NCBI RefSeq assembly: GCF_001679725.1
Contig: NZ_CP016283.1
Span: 53,793 to 117,792, forward strand
Origin: Cryobacterium arcticum
GTDB taxonomy: Bacteria > Actinomycetota > Actinomycetes > Actinomycetales > Microbacteriaceae
DNA length: 64,000 bases
Reading direction: 5' to 3'
The position numbers and the translations under genes were made by a program. The notes under the pieces are model-generated. The model searched no databases. It was not told where the DNA came from and saw only the letters and a list, made by a program, of their open reading frames with translations. Position 1 is the stretch's first letter. Every line of letters starts with the position of its first letter. Of this stretch, positions 15,178-23,946 are shown in pieces.

Positions 15178-16991
15178 GTATTCATGGTGGTGACTTCGGC
15201 TTGCCACCACGCCCACACCTCCCGCTCCACCCGATACCGCTCGGCCCGAGCCAACAAAGTCCCGGCCACACCGAGGATTTTGGCGGCCTGATCCCGGAGA
15301 TCTTGCTTGGACCTGGCCCACCCGTCACGGTGGCCCACGAGCAGCTTGTGGCGCCGGAGGCGGCCCAGGATCGTCGCGGTGTGACGGGCAGTAACGCCCA
15401 GCAGGCGGGCGGCGGTCTCGACGGTGAGGGAGGGGTGCTGTTTCAAGAGGGCGTAGAGCTTGCCGGCGAGGTGACCCAACCCGCGGCGGGTGAAGAGGTC
15501 GTGACGTTGATCGGTGAGTTGCGCCTCGAGCTGGGCCACCAGAGCGGCACGGGTGTTAAAAAGCTCGGCAGCGCTACGAGTAACGACAGGCAGATCGGCG
15601 GCAGGGGGGCGGGGGTTATCTAGTGGTTGTGACCGGACTATACGTGGGGTTGTGGAAAACGTGGAGACTAGGCGCCATTCCGCTGCGTTTCCCTCGTCGC
15701 TGGCCGTGACTCGTTCGACATAGCCGGCCTCCGTCAGGGCTGTGAGCGCGGTGGCCGCGGTGGTCCGGCCGAGACCTGCCATGGGGCCCAGGTCCCGGAT
15801 CGAGGCGGCGACAACGCGTTTGCCGGTCTGCAACGTCAGGTACGCCAGGGCGCGGAGAATCGTTTGCTGGTTCGACGTCGCCTCAGTCGCACCCCACCGG
15901 CCGGGGTTGACCCGGAACCGCTCCAGCAGCTCCGCGACACCGGTGACGATGGCGTCCAGCTCCGTGAGGTCCTCCGGCGTCTTCTCGGCCGGGAGCGGGC
16001 GCTGCAGGGCCGCGTACTGCACGGCGACGTTCCACTGGCGCTCCAGACGGGCCCGGGCCTCACCGGCGGAGCGGGGACGGCGGCTACCGCGGCCGGTGTT
16101 CTTCGTCCGGTAATGCTCCATCCCCGGCGCGTTCCTCACCGCGTGTTCGACGTCCTGGAGAGTCCAGCCGGCGTTCGCGGCCGAGAGCAGACACATGAAC
16201 CCGGTCCAAGACGGGTTACTGCCGCCGTCAATGGTGGCCATATGCGCGGCCCCCGCAGCGCTCAACGCCCGGTGGCCCACGTGCTGGGTATTCACGGGCC
16301 CGGACGGGCGGCTCTCCTGCGCCCGCAGCGCAGGCTTCCGCTCCTCGAGCAGGCCGGCCAGGGCTGCCAGGTCGGCGGTCGTCGTCGACGGGGTCGCCAG
16401 GCTGGCCAGGGTGCCGCGGAGCACGGTGGAGCGGCTACCGTCCCGATGCGGGGACAGCGGGGGACGGGCGGCGCCGGTGACAGTGTTCAGAAGCATGCCG
16501 AAGTCCAACTGGCTATACGTCACCTGAGCAGCCCGGGCCACAGGAGCAATGCTGCTCTTGGCTGCGCCGTCCTGGAGGGCGATCCAAAGGTGGCGGCCGC
16601 CAGTGCCGGAGGACTGACACACGACATGCTCGATCGACAATTCGTCGAGCGTGCGAGACAGAGCATCGCACTGGTCGGCGGCTTGCTCCATCAACTCAGC
16701 GTCGACCGCGCCCCGGATCTTGCCGTCAAAGTCGAAGCAGAGGAACCAGAACAAACCGGTGTCATCCGCCAGGTTCATCGCCCACGGCGTCGTGGGCTCG
16801 ACCGGGCCAACCCGGTGAATCGAGGGGTAGTTGTTCTCGTCGATCCGGCCATACGCGTCGCGTTTCATCACCCGGACCTGATCCCGCGGGCTAATCCGGC
16901 GCGTCAAATCCCACGCTGTCCACTGCTGCGTGGACACGCCGAACACCTTCTTGGGTGCATTTGGCGTGAAATCGGCTATGCTCTGTGGCAT
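14979..16991 (-). CDS. Plasmid replication initiator with primase domain
   Basis: A 670-residue protein with an archaeo-eukaryotic-type primase core. LFWFLCFDFDGK (about residues 80-91) carries the hydrophobic-DxD metal site. SSGTGGRHLWIAL (about 126-138) is the G-x-H nucleotide motif, and LSPHRDGSRS follows. The C-terminal half holds at least two winged-helix-like segments (GLGRTTAATALTALTEAGYVERV; LLGVTARHTATILGRLRRHKLLVGHRDG), suited to origin DNA binding. This architecture is known from actinobacterial plasmid replication proteins that prime and initiate replication. Its 5' leader holds a hairpin that would terminate a rightward antisense RNA (17079-17109). The start at 16991 is supported by a conserved-looking N-terminus. 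Confidence 0.82.
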   Translation of the reverse strand: MPQSIADFTPNAPKKVFGVSTQQWTAWDLTRRISPRDQVRVMKRDAYGRIDENNYPSIHRVGPVEPTTPWAMNLADDTGLFWFLCFDFDGKIRGAVDAELMEQAADQCDALSRTLDELSIEHVVCQSSGTGGRHLWIALQDGAAKSSIAPVARAAQVTYSQLDFGMLLNTVTGAARPPLSPHRDGSRSTVLRGTLASLATPSTTTADLAALAGLLEERKPALRAQESRPSGPVNTQHVGHRALSAAGAAHMATIDGGSNPSWTGFMCLLSAANAGWTLQDVEHAVRNAPGMEHYRTKNTGRGSRRPRSAGEARARLERQWNVAVQYAALQRPLPAEKTPEDLTELDAIVTGVAELLERFRVNPGRWGATEATSNQQTILRALAYLTLQTGKRVVAASIRDLGPMAGLGRTTAATALTALTEAGYVERVTASDEGNAAEWRLVSTFSTTPRIVRSQPLDNPRPPAADLPVVTRSAAELFNTRAALVAQLEAQLTDQRHDLFTRRGLGHLAGKLYALLKQHPSLTVETAARLLGVTARHTATILGRLRRHKLLVGHRDGWARSKQDLRDQAAKILGVAGTLLARAERYRVEREVWAWWQAEVTTMNTHPRHRPKRPHVSSRPLFEASNAGERVWPRYPRASNNLADHRSALELVAAGNLNPESRWQYLGDAA

Positions 16992-17078
16992 AGAGAAACC
17001 TCCCGTGAGGGCTGTTGATCTGGATTAGCTCGAACCTCGGGCCGGCAAGCACAGAGGGTTTGAGCTACGAAACTTGTA

Positions 17079-17109
17079 GAAGCCCGTCGCGAAAGCGGCG
17101 GGCTTTTTC
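17079..17109 (+). terminator. Rho-independent terminator, possible antisense RNA end
   Basis: AAGCCCGTCGC and GCGGCGGGCTT form a stem (one wobble or mismatch) with a GAAA-type loop, followed by TTTTT on the plus strand. The T-run lies on the strand opposite to all nearby genes. It would therefore end an RNA transcribed rightward across the leader of the replication gene. A terminator for the leftward 77-aa gene is less likely, because the leftward side has no T-run. Confidence 0.6.
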
Positions 17110-17111
17110 GT

Positions 17112-17345
17112 TTAAGCGACCTGGCTGATGGGCAGCTCCTCGTCGTGGCGGATAGCGGCTTGGGGCGCGAGTTTGGCAAGGCCAACATCTCGGGCAAGAA
17201 CTGAGGCGATGTAGTCGCTCAGAGACATTCCACGCTCAGCGGCGCGGTCGCGTACTGCGTCTGCGATTGGCGACGGAACTCGGGAGATCATCGATTGGCG
17301 ATCGCCTTTGCTTTTACGTCCGCCGTATGTTCGTTGAGGGGGCAT
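17112..17345 (-). CDS. RHH DNA-binding protein (77 aa)
   Basis: MPPQRTYGGRKSKGDRQSM is a basic arm, followed by ISRVPSPIADAVRDRAAERGMSLSDYIASVLARDVGL. That is the strand-helix-turn-helix of a ribbon-helix-helix (CopG/Arc) repressor. The C-terminus is short and acidic. Lying just upstream of the replication gene in the same direction, it is a candidate copy-number repressor. An orphan antitoxin is the alternative, but no toxin gene is adjacent. The longer upstream frame overlaps the next gene and is rejected. Confidence 0.7.
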   Translation of the reverse strand: MPPQRTYGGRKSKGDRQSMISRVPSPIADAVRDRAAERGMSLSDYIASVLARDVGLAKLAPQAAIRHDEELPISQVA

Positions 17346-17403
17346 GGTCTGACGGTAGTGGCAGGGTGAATCAGAAACAGGGAACCTGGTGGGGCGTGTC
17401 GGA

Positions 17404-17727
17404 TTAACCGCCGAGCAGGTACGCCTCGTAGCCATGGAGCGCCGCCCGGAGGGCGCTGGAATCGAGCACATAGATGACTCGCTGGCCTTGCCGCTTCTCA
17501 CCGGCGTCTGAAGTGACGATGCCTGTCGATTCCATTTCCTGGAGGTGGCGGAACACGGTCTGGTAGGTGGTGTTGAGCTCTCGCTGGATTGCACCAGACG
17601 TCATCCCTTCTGGGTTGAGCGCAAGCAGGCGGATGATCGCACCTCGAAGGGGGTTCGCACCAAACACCACTGTCGCCCTCTCGGCCGATGGCGGCAGAGG
17701 TTCCTCAGGGGACGCATAGCGTGGCAT
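17404..17727 (-). CDS. Winged-helix (ArsR-like) transcriptional regulator
   Basis: A 107-residue protein with a DNA-binding domain in residues ~25-95: GANPLRGAIIRLLALNPEGMTSGAIQRELNTTYQTVFRHLQEMESTGIV, then a beta wing EKRQGQRVIYVLD. There are no Cys or His clusters, so it is probably not a metal sensor. The inverted repeat CTAACA-N5-TGTTAG at 17768-17784, 40 bp upstream of its start, is a likely operator. The next leftward gene encodes a similar-sized winged-helix protein. Confidence 0.8.
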   Translation of the reverse strand: MPRYASPEEPLPPSAERATVVFGANPLRGAIIRLLALNPEGMTSGAIQRELNTTYQTVFRHLQEMESTGIVTSDAGEKRQGQRVIYVLDSSALRAALHGYEAYLLGG

Positions 17728-17767
17728 CCCCTCATTCTGCCGCAGCTGAACAATTCACAAGTCTACA

Positions 17768-17784
17768 CTAACACTTAATGTTAG
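17768..17784. promoter_or_regulatory. Operator candidate CTAACA-N5-TGTTAG
   Basis: Perfect 6-bp inverted repeat with a 5-base spacer in an AT-rich stretch between two winged-helix regulator genes, directly before the gene at 17404-17727. It fits a dimeric regulator site. Confidence 0.5.
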
Positions 17785-17862
17785 AGTCTAATTGGAGGTG
17801 CTGACGTGACGCAGACGATTAGGACTAGACCTTGGCGCTGGTCGGCACGTCAGTGCAAGCGC

Positions 17863-18225
17863 CTATCCCAGAACATATTCGAGGACCTGGCCGAAGTCGC
17901 GGGTGACGAGATCTCGACGAGCAGTGAAAACGGTCCCGGCCGGCCGGCGGAGAACATCGTCGGGGGCGTCATCCTCGACGTAGCCCATCGATCGGAGGTC
18001 GATGAGCGCGGCGTGGACGGCGGGGCGGCTCATCGTGTCACCAATCGCGTCGAACAGTTCGTTGAAGCTCAGGGGCTTGGGGAGCAGCACGCGGAGCACG
18101 AGGACGCGGGAGGGCGCGGAGAAGAGCTCTTGGAACAGTGCCACCCGGTCAGGGGCATGTTTCATCAGATTGTCGTCGCGCGCCATGCGCTCAATTCTGG
18201 CGTGGATCCGCACTTTTTCGCCCAC
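17863..18225 (-). CDS. Winged-helix regulator (120 aa)
   Basis: Contains DRVALFQELFSAPSRVLVLRVLLPKPLSFNELFDAIGDTMSRPAVHAALIDLRSMGYVEDD followed by a wing (RPAGTVFTARRDLV). This is a winged-helix fold of the ArsR/MarR type. The true start may be Met 18186 (MARDDNLMKHA). It is divergent from the transfer operon across 280 bp holding an AAACG/CGTTT inverted repeat, so it could control that operon. No metal or ligand site is visible. Confidence 0.72.
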   Translation of the reverse strand: MGEKVRIHARIERMARDDNLMKHAPDRVALFQELFSAPSRVLVLRVLLPKPLSFNELFDAIGDTMSRPAVHAALIDLRSMGYVEDDAPDDVLRRPAGTVFTARRDLVTRDFGQVLEYVLG

Positions 18226-18250
18226 AACACGACTCAGTTCGGGTTAATGC

Positions 18251-18270
18251 AAACGCATCTAATTACGTTT
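18251..18270. promoter_or_regulatory. Operator candidate AAACG-N10-CGTTT
   Basis: Inverted repeat in an AT-rich patch between the divergent winged-helix gene (start 18225 or 18186) and the transfer operon (start 18506). Position suggests control of one or both. Confidence 0.4.
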
Positions 18271-18505
18271 ACAAATTAAGCGGGCCCCCAATGTCGGTAG
18301 TCGCACATATGGTTTCGAATCGAGTCGATTGTGCAATCAGGTTCGGAGTCCCTCCAATTCAGGGAATTTTGGCTGACACACAGGCGGGACACACCCCCCG
18401 TTCAGGTGGCATTTAGGGGTGAAAAAGTAGAGACTAGTCAGGGCCTTTGGGGGGCGTCCTATATCCCTCGGATGCTTAGCAAGAGTTCGAGAGGAGATAC
18501 CGCCC

Positions 18506-19720
18506 ATGAGTGATACCAGTCACCGCAGCACCCGCGATGTCTTCGGAGCGGCTGACCGCGCCGGAGACTACATCGAGGACGACACGGCCCACATAGCCCC
18601 GCCGACGCCCCGCCGCCGAGCGGAAGCAACCGACACCCCCGAACGCCTTCCCGCTGCTATCGGCGAAGAGCCCGTCATGACAATGGCGCCTCCCGAGCCG
18701 GCACTTGAGGTGCCGGCCGCTGTGAACCTAGCCAGCACCTCGGTACTGTTTGGCGGATCGGCAGCCGGCCTGGTTGCCGGGTCGCGAACGGTGAATCCCG
18801 CCAAGGCCACCACGGGGTTCCGTGGAACATTGGCGAAGCTGGGCCTACCGATTGGGCCAAGTACAGCGGAGATGGGGGAGCGGCGTCAGCACGAGGAGCG
18901 TACCGCCCATGAGACCACCGTCCGCCAAGCAACGTGGACCCGCGCCGTCTCGGTGCTAGTGAACAACCCGAAGGGCGGCACCGGGAAGACTCCGACCGCC
19001 TTGCTTCTTGGGGGAGTACTCGCCGCGATTCGTGGCGGGTCGGTCGCGATCTTGGAAGTCTCCGACGATCCCGGCGCCTTGAACTTCCGTGCTGAAGGAA
19101 ACCCCCAGCTCGGCTTGGGTGAACTGGTCCGAGACGTCGACCAGGTCGGCACCGTTGGCCGGCTTGCCGGCTACACCGCCCCGCAAACCTCATTCGCCTC
19201 CGTGATCGGATCCACCGGCCGACGTGAACGCCTCACCGGAGAATCCGTCGTGGCAGTGTCCAACGTCATAGACGAGTTCTACGCGATCCGCGTCATGGAC
19301 TCCGGCAACGTCCCCACCTCCTCCGCCTTCCAAGGCGCCGTGTCCGTGGCCGACGTCCTCGTGATCCCTGTCATGAACGCTGGAGACTCGGTCCTGGAAG
19401 CGATTCAGCTGCTCGAGGAGCTCCGCGCCGCCGGTGGCGACTCCGCCGGTCTGGCCAACCGGGCGATCGCGATCCGCCTCACCGACGGGCGCCCCGAGAA
19501 CGACGCCGTCCGCCAGGAAGTCGAACGCCTCCTCAACCAAGCCGGCGTCACCGCCCTGCACGACATCCCTTACGACGCGCACATCGCCGAGCGCGGCCAA
19601 CTCACTCTCGCCCAGCTCCAGCCTGCGACCAGGGACGCATTCGTGGCCGCGGCCGCGAGCGTGGTCCGGGCGCTGCAATCCGCGGTCTCCACCGCCCCCA
19701 CACAGAACCGGAAGGCCTAA
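18506..19720 (+). CDS. MinD/ParA-like ATPase of the transfer operon
   Basis: A 404-residue protein, the first gene of the rightward transfer operon. About 125 N-terminal residues are acidic/Pro-rich and likely disordered. The ATPase domain then begins at AVSVLVNNPKGGTGKTPTALLLGG (Walker A, about residues 150-170). VAILEVSDDPGALNFR and YAIRVMDSGNVPTS stand in for the A' and B motifs. No DNA-binding domain is evident. Such ATPases head many actinobacterial conjugation operons and may position the secretion machine. It is distinct from the short ParA at 8584-9354. An AGGAG-like ribosome site (gaggaga) precedes ATG 18506. Confidence 0.82.
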   Translation: MSDTSHRSTRDVFGAADRAGDYIEDDTAHIAPPTPRRRAEATDTPERLPAAIGEEPVMTMAPPEPALEVPAAVNLASTSVLFGGSAAGLVAGSRTVNPAKATTGFRGTLAKLGLPIGPSTAEMGERRQHEERTAHETTVRQATWTRAVSVLVNNPKGGTGKTPTALLLGGVLAAIRGGSVAILEVSDDPGALNFRAEGNPQLGLGELVRDVDQVGTVGRLAGYTAPQTSFASVIGSTGRRERLTGESVVAVSNVIDEFYAIRVMDSGNVPTSSAFQGAVSVADVLVIPVMNAGDSVLEAIQLLEELRAAGGDSAGLANRAIAIRLTDGRPENDAVRQEVERLLNQAGVTALHDIPYDAHIAERGQLTLAQLQPATRDAFVAAAASVVRALQSAVSTAPTQNRKA

Positions 19721-19723
19721 CCC

Positions 19724-20038
19724 ATGCACGACCTCATGCTCCGCGCGGCGATCGACAATCCCCTCGACGGGATCCTGCCTGACTTCTCCTTCGGCGGGGC
19801 CGAGTTCACAGCCCTCTGGCAAAAACTCATCGCCGCCCTCTGGGCCATCGGGATCCTCGTCTCCATCGGCTTCCTGATCTTCGGAATCGTCGCCATGGCC
19901 GGAGCATCCGGAGACACCAACCCCAACCCACAGGCCCACGCCCAAGGCCGCCGGAAAGCGGTTTGGGCGGGCATCGCCCTCGCCGCCCTCGCTGGCCTGG
20001 CGATCATCGTCGGCGCAGTCCTCTCGTTCGCCGGCTAA
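19724..20038 (+). CDS. VirB2/TrbC-like pilin-type membrane protein
   Basis: A 104-residue protein with two hydrophobic helices (LWAIGILVSIGFLIFGIVAMAGA and AVWAGIALAALAGLAIIVGAVLSFAG) separated by a short hydrophilic loop. This is the layout of TrbC/VirB2 prepilins. It starts 3 bp after the ATPase stop and is followed by the VirB8-like gene, matching type IV secretion gene order. There is no cleavable signal peptide of classical form. Assignment is by topology and context. Confidence 0.65.
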   Translation: MHDLMLRAAIDNPLDGILPDFSFGGAEFTALWQKLIAALWAIGILVSIGFLIFGIVAMAGASGDTNPNPQAHAQGRRKAVWAGIALAALAGLAIIVGAVLSFAG

Positions 20039-20064
20039 CCGCCCCTCACCAAAGGAATCCCCTC

Positions 20065-20781
20065 ATGCGAATGGTCACCGCATCAGGCCGCAGCCGGTGG
20101 CCTCTCGTCATCGGCGGCGGCCTCCTAGTCCTTGCTATCGGAGGCGGCATCGCCTACACAGCGACACAACCGACGGCCGAACCCGTCGCGACACCCACCT
20201 CGAGCACGCCCACAGCAACACCAACACCCACCGAAGGAGCCTCCAGCAGCGGCGACAACGAAGACGACGTCGCGCCCACCGGCTGCCTCGGCGGCCAGGA
20301 CCGCAACGCCAACATGGTCCTCACCGCTCAAGCAGAGGCCAAACACAGCACCTACGGCGCAGTCGAAGTCGCAACCGCGTTCTATCGATTCGTATGGCAG
20401 GGGCCATACCCTGCTGCGGCAGATGCGACCACTGTAAGCGACGCCATCATGTCCGCTGGTACGCCGGAGTCGTACCGGGACCTCGCAGGCACTTACGCCT
20501 CCACTGCGGACCTCACGAACGGGGAGGTGGAACCTGGGGTGCCCTTCCATCTCTCGACTACTAACGGGCTTTGGCTCGTAGGTCAGGACTCGACTGCTGA
20601 TCGCGTGACCGTGAACATCGCTGCCGGCTACGTGGTGAACGGGGAACTAAGCCCAACCAAGGCCACAGCTCAGGCATTCGTCATGGTCTGGGAAGACGGC
20701 GCATGGCATGTGGCCGAGGGCGAACAACCTGACGCGGAGAAGCTCTCAGCTGGCGGCAACCGCTACACGGGAGGCTGCTGA
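20065..20781 (+). CDS. Membrane-anchored T4SS protein, VirB8/TcpC-like
   Basis: A 238-residue protein from ATG 20065. It has one N-terminal membrane helix (WPLVIGGGLLVLAIGGGIAYTA), then a Thr/Pro-rich linker (TPTSSTPTATPTPT). An extracytoplasmic domain of about 160 residues follows (AVEVATAFYRFVW...AFVMVWEDGAWHVAEGEQP). The ending (VWEDGAWHV) has the look of an NTF2-like fold, as in VirB8 and TcpC. It likely forms part of the secretion channel scaffold. The stop overlaps the next start (TGATG). Confidence 0.7.
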   Translation: MRMVTASGRSRWPLVIGGGLLVLAIGGGIAYTATQPTAEPVATPTSSTPTATPTPTEGASSSGDNEDDVAPTGCLGGQDRNANMVLTAQAEAKHSTYGAVEVATAFYRFVWQGPYPAAADATTVSDAIMSAGTPESYRDLAGTYASTADLTNGEVEPGVPFHLSTTNGLWLVGQDSTADRVTVNIAAGYVVNGELSPTKATAQAFVMVWEDGAWHVAEGEQPDAEKLSAGGNRYTGGC

Positions 20782-22253
20782 TGGCAGCTGGAGACGGTTG
20801 CACCAACATCGCCACCTGTGCATGGGATGGCGCAACAGGAGGAATTCGAGATGCCGTTGGTGGCGTGAATAACGCCGTGAATACGGCTGCGGGTGTGGCC
20901 AACTTCTGGTCGGATCCGGCCGGGAACTCGTTCAAGATGATGCAGAACGGGGCCAAGGGCCTGGCCGACAATGTGCTGCCGGCGCTGACCCACGCGACCC
21001 TGCCAGATCTGACTGCGGATTGGTTCCTGCAGGCCTACCGGGTATCGTTCGCCCTGGCGATTTTCGTGTTTGTCGCGTTGCTGATTCCGCAGATTGTGCG
21101 TACCGCCCGTGGGCACCAGTCAGGCCGCGAGTTGGGCGAGTCGCTCGCGTTGTACGGGCCGGCGTTCGTTCTCGGGGCCATGTTCGGGCCTGCGCTGGGG
21201 GCGTTCCTAGTGTCGTTCTTCGGTGCCTTGTCGGATTCGCTGATCTCGTGGGGTGTGACGAATAACGCACAGACAATCGTGGACAAGTTTTCCGTGATGC
21301 TCTCGGAGGAGAACAGCGACGGTCTGGCCGGCGGTGCCGTGCTCGGTGTGATCCTGATGTTTTTCATGATCCTGGGCTTGCTGATTGTGCTGCTGATGCT
21401 GATCGTGCAGCTCATCACTCTTTACTTCTCTGGGGTGTTGTTTCCGTTGGGGTTCGTGTGGATTGTTGACCCGCAGAAGCGGAAGTTTGGGTCCAAGATT
21501 GCCTACCTATGGTTCGGGATCCTCGCTTCCCATCCGCTGCTGTTCTTCCTGCTCGCGATCGCGTACAGCATGATGTCCGCGCAGGTCGACGTGTTCTCCG
21601 GGTCGCCTACCCTGGCGAAAACGGTGACGTTGGTCGTGTCGATCCTGGCGTTGTTCATGGCTGGGCTGTCGCCGCTGGCATTGACGAAGTTCGCCCCCGT
21701 CATCCCCACCGGTGGTGGCGGAGCAGCGGTTGCGGGCCCGACGATCGGCTCCCAGTCGATGCAGCAGGCCGACGCGAAGTACGGCGGCAGCACCCCCAGT
21801 AGTTCGGCGAGCAGCAAGAGTGATGACAGCGCGTCGGCCTCCGACGAGTCGGATAACTCACCGGTCACCACCGGCGGCACCGGCAGCACCGGTAGCAGCT
21901 CCGGAGGCGGTGCTTCGGCTGTAACCGAGGGCGACACGGCGACGTCGTCGATCTCGGAAGCGGCCTCACTCGGCGGCACGACTGGCGGGACGACCGCCGG
22001 CGCCGCTGCAGGCGGAGCGACTGCCAATGCCGGTGGGAGCGCCGCAGCCGCGGAGACCGGGATGGCGGCAGCAGGGGCGGCGGAGTCGGCGACTGGTGTC
22101 GGGGCGGCGATCGGTATCCCCACGATGATCGCCGCCGGCGCGAAGGCTGGTTTCGATACGACGAAGAAGGTAACGGATTCAGTGACGGACGCTGCGGTCG
22201 CTCCGGTGGAAGACCACGAGCAGCACTATGGAAAGGACTCCACCCATGAGTAA
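20781..22253 (+). CDS. VirB6/TrbL-like polytopic T4SS protein
   Basis: A 490-residue membrane protein. At least six hydrophobic segments lie between residues ~75 and ~310 (FALAIFVFVALLIPQIV, FVLGAMFGPALGAFLVSFFG, VLGVILMFFMILGLLIVLLMLIVQLITLYFSGVLFPLGFVW and others). A Ser/Gly/Ala/Thr-rich C-terminal tail of ~150 residues follows. Topology and place match VirB6/TrbL channel subunits of actinobacterial conjugation systems (SCO6881-like). The stop overlaps the next ATG. Confidence 0.8.
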   Translation: MAAGDGCTNIATCAWDGATGGIRDAVGGVNNAVNTAAGVANFWSDPAGNSFKMMQNGAKGLADNVLPALTHATLPDLTADWFLQAYRVSFALAIFVFVALLIPQIVRTARGHQSGRELGESLALYGPAFVLGAMFGPALGAFLVSFFGALSDSLISWGVTNNAQTIVDKFSVMLSEENSDGLAGGAVLGVILMFFMILGLLIVLLMLIVQLITLYFSGVLFPLGFVWIVDPQKRKFGSKIAYLWFGILASHPLLFFLLAIAYSMMSAQVDVFSGSPTLAKTVTLVVSILALFMAGLSPLALTKFAPVIPTGGGGAAVAGPTIGSQSMQQADAKYGGSTPSSSASSKSDDSASASDESDNSPVTTGGTGSTGSSSGGGASAVTEGDTATSSISEAASLGGTTGGTTAGAAAGGATANAGGSAAAAETGMAAAGAAESATGVGAAIGIPTMIAAGAKAGFDTTKKVTDSVTDAAVAPVEDHEQHYGKDSTHE

Positions 22254-23946
22254 TCCGGAGTCCTACGTCCGGCATCTGGGCGGTGAGACGGGTCACCGCG
22301 GATTTTTTGGCGGCACCGCCTCCAAGACCCGCGTAGTCCTGTTGGCCGTGTTCATCGGCGGTGGCATGGTCGGCATGGTCATGGGCCTGGGCTTGCCGGC
22401 CCTGCTCGTGGCGGTGGCCGGGGTGGGCATCACGATGCTCACGACCGCACGCACGCACCGGGGCACGGTGCTCGAGCGCCGCCGGAAGCGGGCCCGCGCC
22501 CGGGCTCGCCGCCGGCTCGGCACCGACGAGTTCCTGCCCTACGAAGTAGGGGCGTGGGACCAGCTGCAAGAAGCCATCAGCCAGGGAACCAAGACGGAGA
22601 AGCGGGCCGCGGAGCGCACCGCGCTGAAGATGCGGGCGAACCCGGACGGCTCCGACGGGATGGGGTGGCTTCAATACGCTTCGAACATGCCCGGCATCGC
22701 TTGGCACGCTCCGATTGGTGAGCAACCGTACCTGTCGGTGGCGTTCTCGGTGTCAGGGCAGTTGCGCGGGATGGAGACCGCGGCCGCGCTGACGCGGGCG
22801 GCGAACGCCTGGGGAAAGTTCCTGGCCCGCCGGGCGGCACCGTCGTCGTTAATCCGGGACGTACAAACTCTCACCCGCGTATTGCCGCCTGACTCCGCGA
22901 GGCAACAGCAGTGGGTGAAGACCCGCTTGGAGACCGTTCAGGACAACTGGACGGCCGCGCAGCGGGAGTCGTTTGAGGCGCAGAAGCTCTCCTATGACGA
23001 AGTAATCCGCAAATCCAGTGCCGATGCGATGGTGCAACGCCACTACGTTGTCGTGTCGTGGCCGCTGGATCAGCAGTTCACCGACGCCGCCACCAAGTTC
23101 GGCCACGGCCGCGACGCGTGGCGGGCGCTCATGGCCGATCAGATCCTGGCCACCGAACGAGGTTTGAACGACGCGAAGATGGGCGACGTGCGAGCGCTGA
23201 CGGCGAAGCAGACGACCGCGTTGATGCTGCACCAGCAAAACCCGTACCTGCCCATCGATCTCACCCGGACCGTCGACCCGCTCCAGGCCGGGCTCCGCTC
23301 GCATGATGAGTTCTCCGCGCACGTCGTCGAGGACGTCGACCCGACAGCGCTGATCATGGGGGACGACGGCCCGGTGTCACCCTCGGTGACCTGGTGGCAT
23401 CGGACGGCCGCGATCCACGGCCAGAACCTCGCCGTCGCCGGCCGAAGTCCACTGTGGTGCCTGGACCTCCTCATCGGCCGGGAACTCACCTTCGTCCGGT
23501 CTGTGTCCTTCCACCTGCACTTGGTCCCTGCCGGCCAGGCGAAAGCGAAGGCCCGTGCGGACGTCGTCCGGGACCTCGCCGGGGTCATGGCGGACCAGCA
23601 GAAAGGCCGCCTGGTGTCCGACGACTCAGCCACACGGATGTCGGCCGCGCAACGCCGCTCCGCAGACCTGGCCGCAGGCTCCCACCACCATGGTGTCGAC
23701 TGGATCGGGTTCATCACCATCTCGGCGCCCACCCGCGATGACCTCGCCCAAGCGTCCCGGCAGCTCGAGGAAGCCTGCGCGACCGGGCTGGGTATCGAGC
23801 GGCTTGATTGGCAGGACTCGTTCCAGTCCGCCGCGTCCGGCACGACCTGGCCCATCGGGCGCGGCCTTCGCCCCGCGAGCCCGACATTGACGTCCCGGGC
23901 GATCAACCGGCTCGCCGGCCGCACCGAGAAAGAAGCACTCTCATGA
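22246..23946 (+). CDS. SCO6880-family T4SS protein
   Basis: A 566-residue protein whose ATG overlaps the preceding stop (ATGAGTAA). Two membrane helices lie near the N-terminus (VVLLAVFIGGGMVGMVMGLGLPALLVAVAGVGI), in the style of PrgI proteins, then a basic stretch (RRRKRARARARRRLG). A large cytoplasmic domain follows, resembling the N-terminal part of VirB4. It has no Walker A, so it is probably the companion of the ATPase encoded next, a split VirB4 arrangement typical of actinobacteria. The stop overlaps the next start (ATGA). Confidence 0.85.
   Translation: MSNPESYVRHLGGETGHRGFFGGTASKTRVVLLAVFIGGGMVGMVMGLGLPALLVAVAGVGITMLTTARTHRGTVLERRRKRARARARRRLGTDEFLPYEVGAWDQLQEAISQGTKTEKRAAERTALKMRANPDGSDGMGWLQYASNMPGIAWHAPIGEQPYLSVAFSVSGQLRGMETAAALTRAANAWGKFLARRAAPSSLIRDVQTLTRVLPPDSARQQQWVKTRLETVQDNWTAAQRESFEAQKLSYDEVIRKSSADAMVQRHYVVVSWPLDQQFTDAATKFGHGRDAWRALMADQILATERGLNDAKMGDVRALTAKQTTALMLHQQNPYLPIDLTRTVDPLQAGLRSHDEFSAHVVEDVDPTALIMGDDGPVSPSVTWWHRTAAIHGQNLAVAGRSPLWCLDLLIGRELTFVRSVSFHLHLVPAGQAKAKARADVVRDLAGVMADQQKGRLVSDDSATRMSAAQRRSADLAAGSHHHGVDWIGFITISAPTRDDLAQASRQLEEACATGLGIERLDWQDSFQSAASGTTWPIGRGLRPASPTLTSRAINRLAGRTEKEALS

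Noticed and set aside
15864..17018. Rightward 384-aa frame inside the replication gene
   Set aside because: Antisense shadow of a clear primase-type gene; no ribosome site or domain.
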